Shown: positions 16,994-25,889 of the stretch, in pieces
Position numbering within the stretch: the stretch's first letter is position 1
How the letters are laid out: every line of letters begins with the position of its first letter
DNA from: JAJRAG01 sp050010535
GTDB taxonomy: Archaea; Thermoplasmatota; Thermoplasmata; Methanomassiliicoccales; JACIVX01
Reading direction: 5' to 3'
Assembly (NCBI GenBank): GCA_050010535.1
Contig: JBEKKT010000002.1
Span: 1-64,000 of the forward strand
DNA length: 64,000 nucleotides
The notes under the pieces: model-generated
The model's database searches: none
The model's input: only the letters and a program-made list of their open reading frames with translations
What the model was told of the DNA's origin: nothing
Program-made: the position numbers and the translations under genes

Positions 16994-18112
16994 GTGAAAT
17001 CGTTCATCAGTGACGCATTGTCTCGTGCCGAAACAAATGCCGCAGAAATGGCGCCTCTGGCGATGACGCCACCGTTTGAGGGATACTCTGCAGAGGACGA
17101 AGAACTCGAGAAGATACTTGCCAGCCTGAAGACCAACATCAAGATCATAGGTTGCGGCGGCGGAGGATCGAACACGATAGACCGCCTCGTCGAGTCCGGC
17201 ATCATCGGTGCGGACCTGTACGCCGCGAATACCGACGCTCAGCACCTTTTGGTTGTAAGGGCGCCGCACAAGGTCCTACTCGGAAGAAGGAGCACAAGGG
17301 GGCTTGGGGCTGGATCGTTGCCACAGGTCGGAGAGGAAGCTGCACGCGAAGCCGAAGAGGATATCAGGAAGATACTGACAGGAGCGGACATCGTTTTCAT
17401 AACAGCCGGGCTCGGAGGCGGAACCGGGACGGGCTCTGCGCCGTTCATCGCCCAGATAGCCAAGGATGCTGGGGCGTTGACCGTCGCTATCTGCACTTCG
17501 CCGTTCAAGGCGGAAGGCGCGATCAGAATGGAGAACGCCGAGTGGGGTCTGGAGCGGCTGAGAAACGTTGCTGATACCGTCATAGTTATCCCGAACGACA
17601 AGCTGCTGGAGCTTGTTCCGAGGCTGTCCCTGAACGCCGCGTTCAAGGTCGCGGATGAGGTCCTCATGCGGGCGATAAAGGGCATCACAGAACTGATCAC
17701 GAAGCCAGGACTGGTCAACCTGGACTTCAACGACCTCAGAACGATCATGAAGGGCGGAGGCGTCGCGATGATCGGACTTGGTGAGGGCGAGGACGACGAC
17801 CGCATTGACCAAGCCGTGGATCAAGCGATCAATTCACCGTTGATAGACGTTGACATAAGCGGAGCGTCCGGGGCGTTGGTCAACGTGACCGGCGGAGAGA
17901 ACATGACCGTCACGGAGGCGGAGAAGGTCGCGGAGATCATCCAGTCGAGGGTCAGCCCGAACGCGAGGATCATCTGGGGCGCTGTAATAGACCCGACCCT
18001 CAACGACAAGGTCAGGGTGATGGTTGTCATCACTGGTGTGAAGTCGAAGTACATCCTTGGCCCCAAAGAGACTCAGACCGCGAAGACCATGGACGTCGAT
18101 TTTATAAGGTAG
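16994..18112 (+). CDS. ftsZ1: Cell division protein FtsZ (FtsZ1-like copy B)
   Basis: Third FtsZ of the window, 372 residues. GTP signature GLGGGTGTG is near residue 139; T7 loop NLDFNDLRTIM. GTG 16994 is preferred to the frame opening at 16970 because GGGAGGT lies just upstream and the resulting MKSFISDALS lines up with MKSSLAESLT of copy A. The two copies are tandem paralogues. secE follows 46 bases after the stop, the ftsZ1-secE-spt5 order known from Euryarchaeota. Confidence 0.95.
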   Translation: MKSFISDALSRAETNAAEMAPLAMTPPFEGYSAEDEELEKILASLKTNIKIIGCGGGGSNTIDRLVESGIIGADLYAANTDAQHLLVVRAPHKVLLGRRSTRGLGAGSLPQVGEEAAREAEEDIRKILTGADIVFITAGLGGGTGTGSAPFIAQIAKDAGALTVAICTSPFKAEGAIRMENAEWGLERLRNVADTVIVIPNDKLLELVPRLSLNAAFKVADEVLMRAIKGITELITKPGLVNLDFNDLRTIMKGGGVAMIGLGEGEDDDRIDQAVDQAINSPLIDVDISGASGALVNVTGGENMTVTEAEKVAEIIQSRVSPNARIIWGAVIDPTLNDKVRVMVVITGVKSKYILGPKETQTAKTMDVDFIR

Positions 18113-18158
18113 AGGTGCTTCACCCCCTCACGCTAAGCTGAAACAAGAGTGCATCAAA

Positions 18159-18383
18159 ATGGACGTAGTCGGGAAATCCTGGGAAGTCCAGAAGGACATA
18201 GAGGACCGAGTCAAACACGTCGGCAAGGGCAAGTATGGCAGAGTGTTGAAGATGGCCCGGAAGCCGAACAACGAGGAGTACGTCCGGACGGTCGAAATCA
18301 CAGGCCTCGGTCTTATTCTCATCGGGGGCCTCGGCTTCCTGATCTACTGGCTCATGGTTTATCTGCCGGGTTTCTTCAGCTAA
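18159..18383 (+). CDS. secE: Protein translocase subunit SecE (Sec61 gamma)
   Basis: Single-span subunit of the SecYE translocon. 74 residues: a basic amphipathic N-terminal half (KDIEDRVKHVG, RVLKMARKP) and one C-terminal membrane helix from about residue 47 (ITGLGLILIGGLGFLIYWLM). A TATA-like TTTATAAGG near 18099, at the end of ftsZ1, could give secE its own promoter. spt5 starts 14 bases after the stop. Confidence 0.94.
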   Translation: MDVVGKSWEVQKDIEDRVKHVGKGKYGRVLKMARKPNNEEYVRTVEITGLGLILIGGLGFLIYWLMVYLPGFFS

Positions 18384-18397
18384 AGGAGAGGTTGCAT

Positions 18398-19291
18398 TTG
18401 GAACTATCTGGAATTAGTGAAGGTAGTAAAGGGCCCGCCCAGCCTCAGACGACTGTGAGTGGCAGGCTCGCATTCCAAGGTGAGAGTACAGAGAGGAAGC
18501 TCCCGGCCGGCGGACGGACGAGCTGGAAAATCCAGCTGATGCCGAGCGAGAACAGGAAGAAAAAGGTCAAGATCAAAATCGAGGTTGCCCTGCAAGGCGA
18601 GGTTGAAGAAGCCCCGGAGTGGGGTGTGACGTTAAGCGATGCTCGGTCGGTGCTCTGGGAGAGCGCGGCCCAGCTCCCGCCCGAGGTTGAGATCACACTC
18701 GAGGGCGGGAAGGCGAAGGAGTTGACGCTCGACCTCGAGGCACCAAAGGGAGGGCGCTTCGGGGACCAGGTCAAGGTCGCTCTGCAAGCATCCGACACTG
18801 ATTCTCCGACCGAGGTTGCCTGGATCGAGTTCTCGGCCGCGGCGAGGCAGTCTATCCTTGCGTTGAAGACATCCATAGGCCACGAGAGGAACGTCGCCGA
18901 CAGCGTCGCGAGCAAGGCTAAGTCCGGCAAGACAGGGATATTCGCAATCCTTGCGCCGACGTCGTTGCGCGGTTACGTTCTGATCGAGGGTATGAACACA
19001 GACTTATTGCGTGAGAACGTCAGAGGGATAAGGAGGACGAGGGGGCTCGTCGACGGCGAGACAAGCTTTGATGAGATAGACCACTTCCTGACGCCAAAGC
19101 CCTTGGTCTCGGGAATCATGGAAGGTGACGTCATCGAGCTTATCGCCGGCCCGTTCAAGGGAGAGAAGGCCAGGGTACAGAAGATCGACGAGAGCAAGGA
19201 AGAGATCACTGTCGAGCTGTTCGAGGCCATGGTCCCGATCCCCGTTACAGTCAGGGGGGACCACGTTAGAGTCCTCGAGAAAGATAGGTGA
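18398..19291 (+). CDS. spt5: Transcription elongation factor Spt5 with an extra N-terminal domain
   Basis: NusG/Spt5 factor that clamps RNA polymerase on DNA. Residues about 151-235 are the NGN domain (SILALKTSIGHERNV, LRGYVLIEG) and 241-275 the KOW domain (EGDVIELIAGPFKGEKARV). Archaeal Spt5 is normally about 150 residues; this one has about 150 more at the N-terminus, rich in alternating beta-strand patterns (SWKIQLMP, KVKIKIEVAL, VEITLEGG) and resembling a beta-sandwich. TTG 18398 is chosen because GGAGAGG lies 6 bases upstream; the extension is therefore translated, not an overlapping frame. rpl11 follows 4 bases later. Confidence 0.9.
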   Translation: MELSGISEGSKGPAQPQTTVSGRLAFQGESTERKLPAGGRTSWKIQLMPSENRKKKVKIKIEVALQGEVEEAPEWGVTLSDARSVLWESAAQLPPEVEITLEGGKAKELTLDLEAPKGGRFGDQVKVALQASDTDSPTEVAWIEFSAAARQSILALKTSIGHERNVADSVASKAKSGKTGIFAILAPTSLRGYVLIEGMNTDLLRENVRGIRRTRGLVDGETSFDEIDHFLTPKPLVSGIMEGDVIELIAGPFKGEKARVQKIDESKEEITVELFEAMVPIPVTVRGDHVRVLEKDR

Positions 19292-19295
19292 TTGA

Positions 19296-19775
19296 ATGGC
19301 GGAGACTATTGAAGTTCTTGTTGATGGAGGAAAGGCCACGCCAGGCCCTCCCCTGGGTCCGGCATTGGGTCCATTGGGAGTGAACGTCGTCCAAATAGTG
19401 AGCGCGATAAACGAGAAGACGAAGAACTTCGAGGGGATGAAGGTCCCGGTGAAGGTCACGGTCGACCCCAAGACGAAGGGGTTCGACATCAAGGTGGGCA
19501 CGCCTCCGACATCCGCGCTCGTTCTGAAGGAGATCGGCGCTGAGAAGGGGTCGGGTGCGGCGAAGATCACCAAAGCGGGCAACATCACTATCGACCAGGC
19601 GATCAAGATAGCGAAGATGAAGGAAGAGTCCCTTCTCGGCAAGACCCTGAAGAAGAGGGTGCTAGAGGTCACAGGAGCCTGCGTCTCGATCGGAGTGACC
19701 GTCGAGGGCCACGAACCGAAGGACATCCAGAAGGACATAATCGCCGGGAAGTTCGACGACAAGCTAGTCAAGTGA
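19296..19775 (+). CDS. rpl11: Large ribosomal subunit protein L11
   Basis: Binds the GTPase-associated region of 23S rRNA. 159 residues; the proline-rich PGPPLGPALGPLGVNVVQI start and the C-terminal RNA-binding domain (GAAKITKAGNITIDQ, TGACVSIGVTVEG) are typical. Directly downstream of spt5, the standard archaeal order. Confidence 0.97.
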   Translation: MAETIEVLVDGGKATPGPPLGPALGPLGVNVVQIVSAINEKTKNFEGMKVPVKVTVDPKTKGFDIKVGTPPTSALVLKEIGAEKGSGAAKITKAGNITIDQAIKIAKMKEESLLGKTLKKRVLEVTGACVSIGVTVEGHEPKDIQKDIIAGKFDDKLVK

Positions 19776-19788
19776 GTCCCACAAAGCT

Positions 19789-19795
19789 TATAAAT
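19789..19795 (+). promoter_or_regulatory. TATA box of the rpl1-rpl10-rpl12 operon
   Basis: TTATAAAT 14 bases after the rpl11 stop. Transcription would begin near 19820, just before the leader hairpin. Confidence 0.6.
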
Positions 19796-19822
19796 GGAAG
19801 GGGTGTTTAAGGGACTCCACCG

Positions 19823-19854
19823 CTGTAGGAGAGCATAGCTCGTTAGCACTACAG
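19823..19854 (+). promoter_or_regulatory. Leader hairpin before rpl1, candidate L1 autoregulatory site
   Basis: Outer stem CTGTAG (19823-19828) pairs with CTACAG (19849-19854); inside, GAGC-ATA-GCTC forms a second stem, leaving an asymmetric internal loop. The 3' arm overlaps the AGGAGG ribosome site (19853-19858). In Methanococcus L1 represses its own operon through an rRNA-like leader structure; place and shape fit, but I do not see the full L1 consensus. Confidence 0.5.
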
Positions 19855-19865
19855 GAGGAATTGAA

Positions 19866-20504
19866 TTGGCAGAGAAGGCAACGATGCAAGCCGTCAAAAA
19901 GGCGCTCGAGAAAGCGAAGAAGCGCAACTTTAAGGAGACGGTCGACTTATCAATCAATTTGAAGGATATCGATCTTTCCGTCCCTAAGAACAGGATCCAG
20001 GACGATATCATTTTGCCGTACGGACGCGGGAGGAGCGTCAGGATATGCGTGATTGGTAGCAGCGAGCTCGCTCAGAAATCGAGGGCTGTTGCCGACAGGG
20101 TCGTGACTCCGGACGAGCTTGCGACCATCGCAGACGACAAGAAGGAGGCGAAGAAGGTAGCGGCACAATTCGACTACTTCATCGCCGAGGCGCCACTGAT
20201 GCCCACGATCGGTAAGAGGTTGGGCGTTGTGCTCGCACCGCGCGGAAAGATGCCGAAACCCATACCGCCAGGAGCGGATCCTAAGTCAATGATCGAAAAC
20301 ATGCGCAAGACGATCACGGTCAGGAGCCGGGACAAGAGAACGTTCCATGCAACGGTCGGTTCTGCCGACATGCCTGTCGAGCAGATAGCGGAGAACGTGG
20401 ATTCCATCATCAAGAGGGTGGCGTCCAAGATGGAAAGGGGAATGATGAACATTGCCTCAGTCTACGTGAAGACGACGATGGGCCCCTCCGAGAGGGTGAA
20501 GTAG
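19866..20504 (+). CDS. rpl1: Large ribosomal subunit protein L1
   Basis: Forms the L1 stalk and in archaea also represses its own mRNA. 212 residues; hallmarks are FKETVDLSINLKDID, the GRGRSV region, LGVVLAPRGKMPKP and a C-terminal SVYVKTTMGP. TTG start at 19866 with AGGAGG 7 bases upstream. rpl10 starts 10 bases after the stop. Confidence 0.97.
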   Translation: MAEKATMQAVKKALEKAKKRNFKETVDLSINLKDIDLSVPKNRIQDDIILPYGRGRSVRICVIGSSELAQKSRAVADRVVTPDELATIADDKKEAKKVAAQFDYFIAEAPLMPTIGKRLGVVLAPRGKMPKPIPPGADPKSMIENMRKTITVRSRDKRTFHATVGSADMPVEQIAENVDSIIKRVASKMERGMMNIASVYVKTTMGPSERVK

Positions 20505-20514
20505 GAGGGTAGAT

Positions 20515-21528
20515 ATGGCACACGTCGCGCAGTGGAAGAAGGAAAAGGTCGTTGAGCTGGCCGAGATGATGAAGAAGAGCCCCGTCGTGGCGGTCGTCGA
20601 CATACGCGGCATTCCCGCCCCCCAAATGCAGCAGATGAGGCTGAGGCTGAGGGGGAAGGCCACGATGATGATGACAAGGAACACCCTCATGAGCATCGCG
20701 ATTGACGAGGCGGCAAAGGATAAGCCTGGCCTCGATTCACTCAAGGACATCGTCGCCGGTCAGTGCGCGGTCATCGCCACCACGATGAACCCGTTCAAGC
20801 TCTTCAACGAAATGGAGAAGACGAAAACGAAGGCCCCGGCGAAAGCTGGGGACATCGCCCCAGAAGACATCGATGTCAAAGAGGGCGAGACACCTTTCAA
20901 GCCTGGACCGATTGTCGGCGAGCTTCAGAAGGCTGGCATCCCAGCGGGCATCGAGAGCGGCAAGGTCGTGTTCAAGAAGGACAAGGTCCTCGTGAAGAAA
21001 GGCGACAAGATCCCTGACGAGATAGCCAAGATTCTGCCGCGACTCGAAATATTCCCGATGACCGTCGGTCTGGACCTAAAGGCAGTGTACGAAGACGGCA
21101 TCATATTCAATCGGGAACTGCTCCAGATCCCACCAGAGTACTATCCATCGATGTTGGCAACGGCGGCAAGGAATGCGATGAGCCTCGGCGTCTCGATAGT
21201 ATACGCGACGCCGCAGACGATTGCACCGCTCCTTGGAAAGGCATATCGCGAAGCGTCTGCGCTGAGCGTTGCGGCAGCATTCCCGACGAAGGACAACATC
21301 AAAGCGCTCTTGGTGAAGGCGGATGCCGACATGCTCGCCGTCGCCTCCCGCATGCCGGGCTTCGAAGACGACAGGCTGAAGAGGATGATGACCTCAGCGC
21401 CGGCACCACAGCAAGCTGTGGCGCAGAAGACAGGGGACGGCAAAGAGAAAAAAGAAGAGAAGAAAGAGAAAGAGAAAGAGGTCAGCGAGGAAGAAGCCGC
21501 CGCCGGCCTCAGTGCTCTATTCGGATGA
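20515..21528 (+). CDS. rpl10: Large ribosomal subunit protein L10 (acidic P0)
   Basis: Anchors the L12 stalk dimers. 337 residues, the long archaeal P0 form: N-terminal rRNA-binding domain (MAHVAQWKKEKV, VVDIRGIPAPQMQ), the insertion domain with GETPFKPGPIVGELQKAGIPAGI, and a charged hinge ending SEEEAAAGLSALFG, the same tail as L12. AGGAGGG precedes the ATG. Confidence 0.97.
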   Translation: MAHVAQWKKEKVVELAEMMKKSPVVAVVDIRGIPAPQMQQMRLRLRGKATMMMTRNTLMSIAIDEAAKDKPGLDSLKDIVAGQCAVIATTMNPFKLFNEMEKTKTKAPAKAGDIAPEDIDVKEGETPFKPGPIVGELQKAGIPAGIESGKVVFKKDKVLVKKGDKIPDEIAKILPRLEIFPMTVGLDLKAVYEDGIIFNRELLQIPPEYYPSMLATAARNAMSLGVSIVYATPQTIAPLLGKAYREASALSVAAAFPTKDNIKALLVKADADMLAVASRMPGFEDDRLKRMMTSAPAPQQAVAQKTGDGKEKKEEKKEKEKEVSEEEAAAGLSALFG

Positions 21529-21544
21529 AAAAGGAGGTAGAAGA

Positions 21545-21856
21545 ATGGAATACATATACAGCGCATTGGTTCTTCATGCCGCTGGAAAGCAGGTAACGGA
21601 GGATTCTATTGCCGGGATCCTTAAGAGCGCGGGCGTCGAGCCCGACGTCGCGAGGATAAAGGCGCTGACCGCCTCCCTCGATGGAGTCAACATCGACGAG
21701 GCGATCAAGAGCGCGGCAGTAGCAGTCTCCGCCCCAGCCGCAGCAGCTGCGCCAGCCGGAGAGCCGAAGAAGGAAGAGAAGAAAGAAGAGAAGAAGAAGG
21801 AAGAGGCAGTCTCTGAGGAAGAGGCCGCTGCAGGCCTTAGCGCTTTATTCGGCTGA
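21545..21856 (+). CDS. rpl12: Large ribosomal subunit protein L12 (acidic P1)
   Basis: Stalk protein recruiting translation factors. 103 residues starting MEYIYSALVLHAAGK, alanine-rich hinge, lysine/glutamate-rich linker and the SEEEAAAGLSALFG tail shared with L10. GGAGGT lies 9 bases before ATG 21545; the open frame from 21512 overlaps rpl10 and is not used. Confidence 0.97.
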   Translation: MEYIYSALVLHAAGKQVTEDSIAGILKSAGVEPDVARIKALTASLDGVNIDEAIKSAAVAVSAPAAAAAPAGEPKKEEKKEEKKKEEAVSEEEAAAGLSALFG

Positions 21857-21928
21857 AGCCGGAGCTGAGCGCGATCCCTATTGGTCGTCTCTGGAAACAG
21901 AGGCGAAGGGGCGGTAGCAGGTGGCGTA

Positions 21929-22270
21929 CTACATCTTATCAATGACCTGCGAAACCTCTTTCTCGAGCAGTGAGGCGATATCCTTCCCGAGCTTTTCTCT
22001 CATGTCGTTCGGAATCATGGTCAGACCGAGTTCCGCCCCGCACTTCGTCAGCTTCAGTAATGCGTAGGTCTCGTTCATCTTCGCGGAGACTAACTCACCC
22101 ACGGCGGCCTTCATCTCCCTTTTGAGCTCTAGATTCTCATCCAGTCTCTGGCGGACGTACTTCTTTATTTCATCCTTGATCATGTCCCTGAGGGCTTCCA
22201 CCAACAGGTCCTCGGTGTGAAATGCTCCGAGTTGGCTTCTAACCATCGATGCGATGTTCTCTTCAGGCAT
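21929..22270 (-). CDS. Conserved helical protein of unknown function
   Basis: 113 residues, highly charged and predicted almost all alpha-helical (EALRDMIKDEIKKYVRQ, LKREMKAAVGELV, LLEKEVSQVIDKM). I do not recognise the family. ATG 22270 is preferred: a minus-strand TATA-like GTTATATGC near 22300 would place the transcript start next to it. It converges with rpl12. Confidence 0.6.
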   Translation of the reverse strand: MPEENIASMVRSQLGAFHTEDLLVEALRDMIKDEIKKYVRQRLDENLELKREMKAAVGELVSAKMNETYALLKLTKCGAELGLTMIPNDMREKLGKDIASLLEKEVSQVIDKM

Positions 22271-22451
22271 ACTAAACAAAGAAAGCATGTTGTCACGCAT
22301 ATAACTATTTTCTAGAGCTCATTCCTCCTAAGTGTCTTGGCGTTCACCCAGCACCGACTCCACGGCACCTTCCTAACATGTCGCTGGATGTGTTCGATCC
22401 CTCATGCAAAGAAACATTAAATAATCACACTGACTACTTTGCCCGGTTACC

Positions 22452-23405
22452 ATGAAACTGAAGGACCTCTACCGGATGGCTGTCGAGACTGGTATCAAGG
22501 CAGACCCTAGGACTGCGGAAGAAATCGAGGCCGAACTCAAGCGCGCCGAGGAGAAGATGAACAAACTCGAGGAAAGAGAGAAGAAGTGGTTCGACCCCGA
22601 CACGTTGTGGAACCCTTACGCCGACACAAGAGTCCTTTGTGGAGACCTAGACACTGAGATAAGGAGCGTGATCTGGGGCATCGACGTCACGCCCGCCGAG
22701 GCCCTCCTCGCGGATAGGCTCAAAGAAAAGGGCGCGACGATCGACGCGATCATAAGCCACCACCCGAGGGGGAAGGCGGCGGCGAACTTCTACGACGTCA
22801 TGCACGTCCAAGAGTACATGCTGCAGAGGTTCGGCGTCCCGATAACCGTAGCCGAGGACATCCTTTCCCCGAGGATCAAGGAAGTGCAGCGGGGTGTGCA
22901 CTCTCAGAACTTCAATCAACCGGTCGATGCGTGCAGAATGCTCAACATACCTCTGATGTGTATCCACTCGCCGACCGACAACCTAGTCCAGAAGTACCTG
23001 CAGGACCTCATGGACTCGAAGAAACCAGACAGAGTAAAGGATGCAATGGACATCCTTTCGGACATACCGGAATACGAATTCGCGCTAAGGCACAACGCAG
23101 GACCGGAGCTTTTCGTCGGCGACAAGAACAGGAGGGCCGGCAAGATTGCCGTGAAGATGACAGGGGGCACGGCCGGACCGAAGGAGATGTACGAGCAATT
23201 GGTGCGGGCCGGCGTCGGAACGGTGATTTGCATGCACGTCCCGGAGAACCACATCGAAGAGGCGAAGAAGTACCACATCAATGTCGTCATATCAGGTCAT
23301 ATGGCGTCCGACTCTCTCGGCATTAACATCTTGGCAGACAGGGTCGAGAAAGAGGGGATAGCAATCACCCCGTTCTCAGGATACATAAGGGTGAAGAGAA
23401 GTTGA
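22452..23405 (+). CDS. NIF3-like protein (GTP cyclohydrolase I type 2 / DUF34 family)
   Basis: 317 residues. Metal-binding features of NIF3 are visible: IISHHPRGK near residue 99 and a C-terminal VVISGHMASDS. An N-terminal coiled-coil-like stretch (AEEIEAELKRAEEKMNKLEEREKK) precedes the domain, an unusual extension. The family's biochemical role is unsettled. Its TGA overlaps the start of orc1. Confidence 0.85.
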   Translation: MKLKDLYRMAVETGIKADPRTAEEIEAELKRAEEKMNKLEEREKKWFDPDTLWNPYADTRVLCGDLDTEIRSVIWGIDVTPAEALLADRLKEKGATIDAIISHHPRGKAAANFYDVMHVQEYMLQRFGVPITVAEDILSPRIKEVQRGVHSQNFNQPVDACRMLNIPLMCIHSPTDNLVQKYLQDLMDSKKPDRVKDAMDILSDIPEYEFALRHNAGPELFVGDKNRRAGKIAVKMTGGTAGPKEMYEQLVRAGVGTVICMHVPENHIEEAKKYHINVVISGHMASDSLGINILADRVEKEGIAITPFSGYIRVKRS

Positions 23406-23407
23406 GA

Positions 23408-24580
23408 ATGATACCTCAGCCCGGCGTCCAGTCGAAGATATTCAAGGACATCTCCAAGCTGTCTTTCGACTACGTCCCCGAGAAGCTCGTCCACAGAGAA
23501 ATACAAATGGAGAAGTTGTGGATGCTCTTCCGGCCGGTGCTCGAAAGCGGCGCGTCCCAGACCGCGTTCCTCATCGGAGGCGTCGGCACCGGCAAAACGG
23601 CGTTATCAAAACGTTTCTGCCTCGACCTGGTGAGGGCGGCGCAGGACAGGAAGCGGGCAATCGATTTCATCGTCGTAAACTGCCGTCAGAGGAACACCGA
23701 GACAAGTGTTCTGCTGAGGCTGGTGTCGCATTTCGACGAAGGCTACCCGGACAGAGGATTCTCCTCGGCCGAGATGCTCAGCTCTCTCCGGAAGCACCTG
23801 GAGAAGAGGAAGCTGCACCTCGTGATCATCCTCGACGAGGCGGACGTCCTTCTGAAGAAAGGCGCGGGCGATCTCATCTACCACCTATCGAGGTTCGACG
23901 AGGAAAAAGTGGGAGGACGCGCTTCGATCTCCCTCATTCTCGTCTCCCAGAAGTACGTGCTCGACATGCTGGACCCCGCCTCCCTGTCGACCTTCAAGAG
24001 AGCGAACGCGATCACCTTCGACAGGTACGCATGCGAGGAGCTGAGAGATATCATCAACAGCAGGATCGGGCTCGCATTCTACCCGAACATCGTGAGGAGC
24101 GACGCGGTGGAGCTCATGGCCGACATATCTGCCGACTGGGGCGACGCCAGATTCGCCATTGAGCTCCTCGAGAGGTCCGGCATGCTAGCTGAAGAGGAGA
24201 GCATGGACAACGTGACGCCGGAGCACGTCAGGGCGGCGAAGGCGCTCACGTACAGCGTCGTGACTGAATCAAGGATCGAAGGGCTCGACGCCCAGCGGCG
24301 ACTTGTACTCCTAGCCATAACGAAGGCGATGAAGGACCGGGCGTACGTAACGACTGGTGACGTGGAGAGATCGTACGCTGTTGCGGCAGAGGAGTATGGA
24401 GAAAGACCGAGAGGACACACGCAGTTCTGGGCCTACATACAGGACATCTCGAATGAGGGACTCATCGAGACGAAGGTCTCGAGCGATGCTGCAGGTGGAA
24501 GGACCACATACATCTCCTTACCAGACATACCGGCAAAGGTCCTCAGACAGAAGCTGGAAGAGATACTTGAAGGGCGCTGA
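23408..24580 (+). CDS. orc1: Orc1/Cdc6 family replication initiator
   Basis: AAA+ ATPase with winged-helix C-terminus that binds replication origins and loads MCM. Walker A GGVGTGKTAL near residue 57, Walker B LVIILDEADVLL near 139, sensor region SLILVSQKY. 391 residues. The C-terminal third (RLVLLAITKAMKDRAYVTTGDVE, FWAYIQDISNEGLIETK) is the winged helix. TTG 23402 is an alternative start. It overlaps the NIF3 gene, so no origin lies immediately upstream, and no origin repeats were seen nearby. Divergent from typical Orc1, so an initiator role is probable rather than certain. Confidence 0.87.
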   Translation: MIPQPGVQSKIFKDISKLSFDYVPEKLVHREIQMEKLWMLFRPVLESGASQTAFLIGGVGTGKTALSKRFCLDLVRAAQDRKRAIDFIVVNCRQRNTETSVLLRLVSHFDEGYPDRGFSSAEMLSSLRKHLEKRKLHLVIILDEADVLLKKGAGDLIYHLSRFDEEKVGGRASISLILVSQKYVLDMLDPASLSTFKRANAITFDRYACEELRDIINSRIGLAFYPNIVRSDAVELMADISADWGDARFAIELLERSGMLAEEESMDNVTPEHVRAAKALTYSVVTESRIEGLDAQRRLVLLAITKAMKDRAYVTTGDVERSYAVAAEEYGERPRGHTQFWAYIQDISNEGLIETKVSSDAAGGRTTYISLPDIPAKVLRQKLEEILEGR

Positions 24581-24690
24581 GATATCTAGTCATGCTTCGG
24601 TCAGCAGCCAGCATGTGGGAGCCCTCCTTGCCTTCCATCACAAAGGTAAATTAGTCCGACGCATGGTTGCAAAGCGGAGGAATCGAGCAA

Positions 24691-25887
24691 ATGAAAGTGA
24701 CCCCCTTGCACGACTTCCATGTCAAAATGGGCGCGAGAATGATCGAATTCGCAGGGTGGGAGATGCCGGTCCAGTACACGAACGTAACGGAAGAGCATCT
24801 CGCGGTCAGGAATGCCGCAGGGATGTTCGATGTCTCTCATATGGGGGATATCATCATCCGGGGAGTGGGGGCGGAGGACCTGCTCAGGAGGCTCCTAACC
24901 AACGATGTGAAAGGGATGTCCGTCAGTCAGGCTATGTACGCCCATATCCTTGACGAGAAGGGCAGGATCATGGACGACACGATTGTGACCCGCATCCGGA
25001 ACGGAGAATATCTCATGGTCCCGAATGCCGCCACGACCCCCAGGATCATCTCGTGGGTACTCGAGCATACCGACAAGCAGGAGATCGTCGACGCAGCGAC
25101 CGCCTCTCATGCATCGCACTCAGGGGCCAAAGGCGCAGGAGATACTTCAGAAGATGACTACCTACAACCTCTCAGCGATGAAGAGGTTCACGGGGATTTC
25201 GTCGACGTGTCCATTGAAGGCAACCCGATCCCGGTCATACCTCAAGACTTCAGACCGCAGGGCTTCCTAACGGAGGTCTTCTCTTTCGAGATGAAGCAGC
25301 GACCGATCAAGCCCGCGAAGAGCCACGTCGAATTCTCCGAGAAGTGTTACATCTCCCGAATCGGATACACCGGCGAGGACGGTTTCGAGATACTGTTAGA
25401 GAATGAGTCTGCAAAGGTCCTCTGGAACATACTCCTGCATATAGGAAAGGAGTACGGCCTCCTCCCCGCAGGAACTCGGGGCTAGGGACACTCTCCGCTT
25501 AGAGATGGGCTACCTCCTGTCAGGAACTGATTTCGACGGTACGCAAACAACCCTGCAGACCGGCCCAGGCTGGGCGACGAAGTGGGGAACCACGACTTCA
25601 TCGGGCGTTCGGCCCTCCTCGATCAGAAGAAGGCGCATGACTACCAGAGGCTGGTGGGAATCGAGGTCCTCGACAGGGGAATACCGCGCCATAGTTATGC
25701 GATCACGAAGAACGGGGGTGCAGTTGGCAGAATCACTAGCGGAACGATGTCCCCCTCGCTGAAGAAGGGCATAGGCCTGGGATATGTCAGCCCTCCATAC
25801 GACGCGATTGGGACGGATGTTAGGATACAGATACGGGATATGAGCGTGGCAGCGAGAATAGTCAAACCTCCGTTCCTCAAGAAGTGA
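24691..25887 (+). pseudogene. gcvT: Aminomethyltransferase GcvT, broken by several frameshifts
   Basis: T-protein of the glycine cleavage system. Frame 1 (24691 to about 25100) reads MKVTPLHDFHVKMGARM and FAGWEMPVQY; a second frame carries QGPKAQEILQKMTTYNLSAMKRF (25118-25185); the first frame resumes with FVDVSIEGNP to ISRIGYTGEDGFEILLE; a third has EMGYLLSGT (from 25502), and the last part, HDFIGRSALL to VKPPFLKK, is shifted again. At least four single-base shifts. Two fall in G runs (near 25197 and 25586), so sequencing error is possible; otherwise it is a recent pseudogene. GGAGGAATC precedes the ATG. Confidence 0.85.
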
Positions 25888-25889
25888 GG

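Noticed and set aside
18149..18397. Upstream in-frame part of the spt5 frame
   Set aside because: It overlaps secE out of frame; the TTG at 18398 with its ribosome site explains the real start.
22300..24700. Replication origin next to orc1
   Set aside because: orc1 overlaps its upstream gene and no AT-rich repeats or origin-box-like inverted repeats were found around it.
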